The position numbers and the translations under genes were made by a program. From positions 1 to 5,977 of the forward strand of contig CAMNYG010000094.1 of assembly GCA_946570335.1 (NCBI GenBank): 5,977 nt of DNA, read 5' to 3'. This DNA comes from an uncultured Dietzia sp. (lineage in GTDB: Bacteria > Actinomycetota > Actinomycetes > Mycobacteriales > Mycobacteriaceae). Of the stretch, positions 4,805 to 5,977 are shown one piece after another; positions within the stretch are counted from its first letter, which is position 1; every line of letters starts with the position of its first letter. The notes under the pieces were generated by a model. It saw only the letters and a program-made list of their open reading frames with translations. It searched no databases and had not been told where the DNA came from.

Positions 4805-5760
4805 CCGGAGGTGGCCTCGTGCCCGGCGGGTTCGGTGTCGGACAGTGCCTCCAGAATTCTGACCGCGCGCAGGTAACGCGATCGCAGCGCCTGCGTGCGG
4901 GTGATCCACGCCCGTTGGAACGCGACGAACTCTGCTCGACCGTGAGGTGTCTCCACGGGGATCGGGTTGAGCCCCCACTGCGACAGGTCGTAGGGCGAGG
5001 AACGCATGTCGATCTCACGCGCAGTGAAGGCGGCTCGGAGCGCGTCGAGCAACAGTTCCCCGGGGGCGCCGGCCTCCAGCGCGGCCGTGTACGCGTAGAT
5101 GTCCATCCCCGCGTGCAAGCAGGCCGGCTGCTCGTGATCGAGCTGCTCGCGACGGGTGAGCGGGCGCTCGTTCAACGGTCTCGCCGGCTCGGTGAAGAAC
5201 CGGAAGGCATCGAAGTGCGTGCACCGAAGACGTGAACCGCGCACCACGTCGTCGATCTCCTTCCGGGAGACCCGTAGGGGCACGTTCCCGTGTCGGGTTC
5301 CCTCGGCCCCGGTGCGATAGAGCATCGCCCATTCGTGGAGGCCGAAGCATCCCATTGCGCCGGGTCTGGAGGCCGTGGAAGCGACGACGTCGCGCGTGCG
5401 CCGCAGGCGGGTCCCACCGCGTGCCAGGACGGAGTCCGGATCGACGATCAGCCCCGTGCGTCCGTGGAGTGTGGCGCGTCGATAGTGGCGCCACTGTGCC
5501 CGCGGATCGTGGTGTGCGTTCTCGAGGAGGACACCGGGTCCGGGATGCCATCGGCGGATCGTACCGACGCTGGTCCGGTAGTAGGTGAACAGGAAGTCGA
5601 CGACGGGATGCGGCGTGCCCCGTTGGCGCCGGTGGAGGTGATCGCGCGTCAGCGAGTCGACGGCGTCATGATGACGACGCTCCCGCTCCCGCCACAGTCG
5701 CTCCGGGAGCACCACGGGGGCGAGGCGCCGGACATCGCGGACGTCCGATGCTGCTGTCAC
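4792..5760 (-). CDS. Conserved actinobacterial protein labelled '3-methyladenine DNA glycosylase'
   Basis: This 322-residue soluble protein matches, from memory, a family widespread in Actinobacteria that databases often name 3-methyladenine DNA glycosylase. Recognisable blocks are HPVVDFLFTYYR (51-62), RRWHPGPGVLLE (69-80), GCFGLHEWAMLYR (137-149), RCTHFDAFRFFTEPARPLN (179-197), LDHEQPACLHAGMDIY (207-222) and REIDMRSSPYDLSQWG (248-263). I see neither the helix-hairpin-helix of AlkA/Tag enzymes nor an AAG fold, so the glycosylase name is unproven. Its only three cysteines each sit near a histidine (C138/H142, C180/H182, C214/H216), which suggests a metal site. The start is GTG at 5760 with a purine-rich site (AGAGGCGG) just upstream; it overlaps the upstream gene by GTGA, implying an operon and coupled translation. 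The 3' end overlaps oxyR by 13 bases. Family membership is fairly sure, biochemical role uncertain. Confidence 0.75.
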   Translation of the reverse strand: MTAASDVRDVRRLAPVVLPERLWRERERRHHDAVDSLTRDHLHRRQRGTPHPVVDFLFTYYRTSVGTIRRWHPGPGVLLENAHHDPRAQWRHYRRATLHGRTGLIVDPDSVLARGGTRLRRTRDVVASTASRPGAMGCFGLHEWAMLYRTGAEGTRHGNVPLRVSRKEIDDVVRGSRLRCTHFDAFRFFTEPARPLNERPLTRREQLDHEQPACLHAGMDIYAYTAALEAGAPGELLLDALRAAFTAREIDMRSSPYDLSQWGLNPIPVETPHGRAEFVAFQRAWITRTQALRSRYLRAVRILEALSDTEPAGHEATSGQTG

Positions 5761-5977
5761 GTCCGCCTCTTCTTCTTCGGCCGGTGCACCCGCGAGCGCG
5801 CCGGGCGTCGCGTCGTGTCCCTCGGGGCGGGTTGACGGCGCTGACGGGGCACCGCGATCTCGGGGCCGAACAGCCTGTCGAGCCGGTGGCCAGAGGCGGT
5901 TGCGTCAGCGTTGATCTGCTCGACGGACATGCCGGCCTTCCGGGCCTGCTCCACCACGCGTGCGGCGTCGGAGGGCC
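5757..5977 (-). CDS. C-terminal part of an unrecognised gene (5' end outside window)
   Basis: An open frame enters from the right edge and ends at a TGA at 5757-5759, giving 72 C-terminal residues. It begins with a helical, mixed-charge stretch (PSDAARVVEQARKAGMSVEQINADA), then HRLDRLFGPEIAVP, and ends in a very basic, Pro/Arg-rich tail closing in RPKKKRRT, with no sign of a membrane segment. A tail like this could bind nucleic acid or ribosomes, but that is inference only. In-frame GTG codons at 5952-5957 are not good starts, because the frame stays open to the edge and no clear ribosome binding site precedes them. The four-base GTGA overlap with the next gene suggests one operon. I do not recognise the family. 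Confidence 0.6.
   Translation of the reverse strand, partial: PSDAARVVEQARKAGMSVEQINADATASGHRLDRLFGPEIAVPRQRRQPAPRDTTRRPARSRVHRPKKKRRT

Noticed and set aside
4796..4808. Small inverted repeat CCGGT-CTG-ACCGG at the oxyR/opposing-gene junction as a terminator
   Set aside because: The stem is only five pairs with a three-base loop and no T-run on either strand.
3980..4978. Minus-strand open frame of 332 codons opposite oxyR
   Set aside because: It is antisense to the clear OxyR sequence, its product is low-complexity and Arg-rich, and it overlaps the minus-strand '3-methyladenine DNA glycosylase' gene in a different frame.
5290..5835. Plus-strand open frame of 181 codons at the right side
   Set aside because: It is antisense to the conserved '3-methyladenine DNA glycosylase' gene and the partial upstream gene, with no domain or ribosome binding site.

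Overview
The window is high-GC, densely packed bacterial DNA with actinobacterial gene families: DUF3710, a short OB-fold protein and DUF3159 in a row, a Pro/Gly/Tyr-rich membrane protein like Rv2560, and an AhpC/AhpD pair divergent from OxyR. This combination points to the Mycobacteriales (Mycobacterium, Gordonia, Dietzia, Rhodococcus and relatives). The genus cannot be settled from the sequence alone. No mobile element, CRISPR array, rRNA or tRNA was found, and it reads as ordinary chromosomal core sequence.

Layout. (1) Bases 1-1379, plus strand: the 3' end of a probable DUF3710 gene, a 136-aa OB-fold protein and a 264-aa DUF3159 membrane protein, tightly spaced and probably one operon. (2) Bases 1380-1537: convergent intergenic region with a 13-bp perfect GC-rich hairpin, probably a shared terminator. 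(3) Bases 1538-2413, minus strand: a 291-aa membrane protein with a Gly/Tyr/Pro/Gln-rich N-terminal tail. (4) Bases 2414-2597: leader of that gene, with a short inverted repeat, plus the 15-bp perfect hairpin terminator of the next operon. (5) Bases 2598-3715, minus strand: ahpC-ahpD, with GTGA stop/start overlap. (6) Bases 3716-3868: AT-rich divergent control region. (7) Bases 3869-4804, plus strand: oxyR, with both redox cysteines intact and probably read from a leaderless mRNA. (8) Bases 4792-5977, minus strand: a 322-aa protein of the family usually labelled '3-methyladenine DNA glycosylase', overlapping the oxyR 3' end tail to tail, preceded by the C-terminal part of an unrecognised gene that overlaps it by GTGA.

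How the genes work together: the centre is a peroxide-defence module. OxyR, oxidised at its two cysteines, is expected to control the divergent ahpC-ahpD operon from the shared intergenic region. AhpC reduces peroxides and AhpD recycles AhpC. The flanking genes are conserved actinobacterial genes of poorly known function. I saw no convincing undescribed system. The most useful leads are the probable leaderless start of oxyR, the three Cys/His pairs in the protein labelled as a glycosylase, the tandem repeat kept at protein level in the membrane protein, and the uncharacterised OB-fold/DUF3159 pair.
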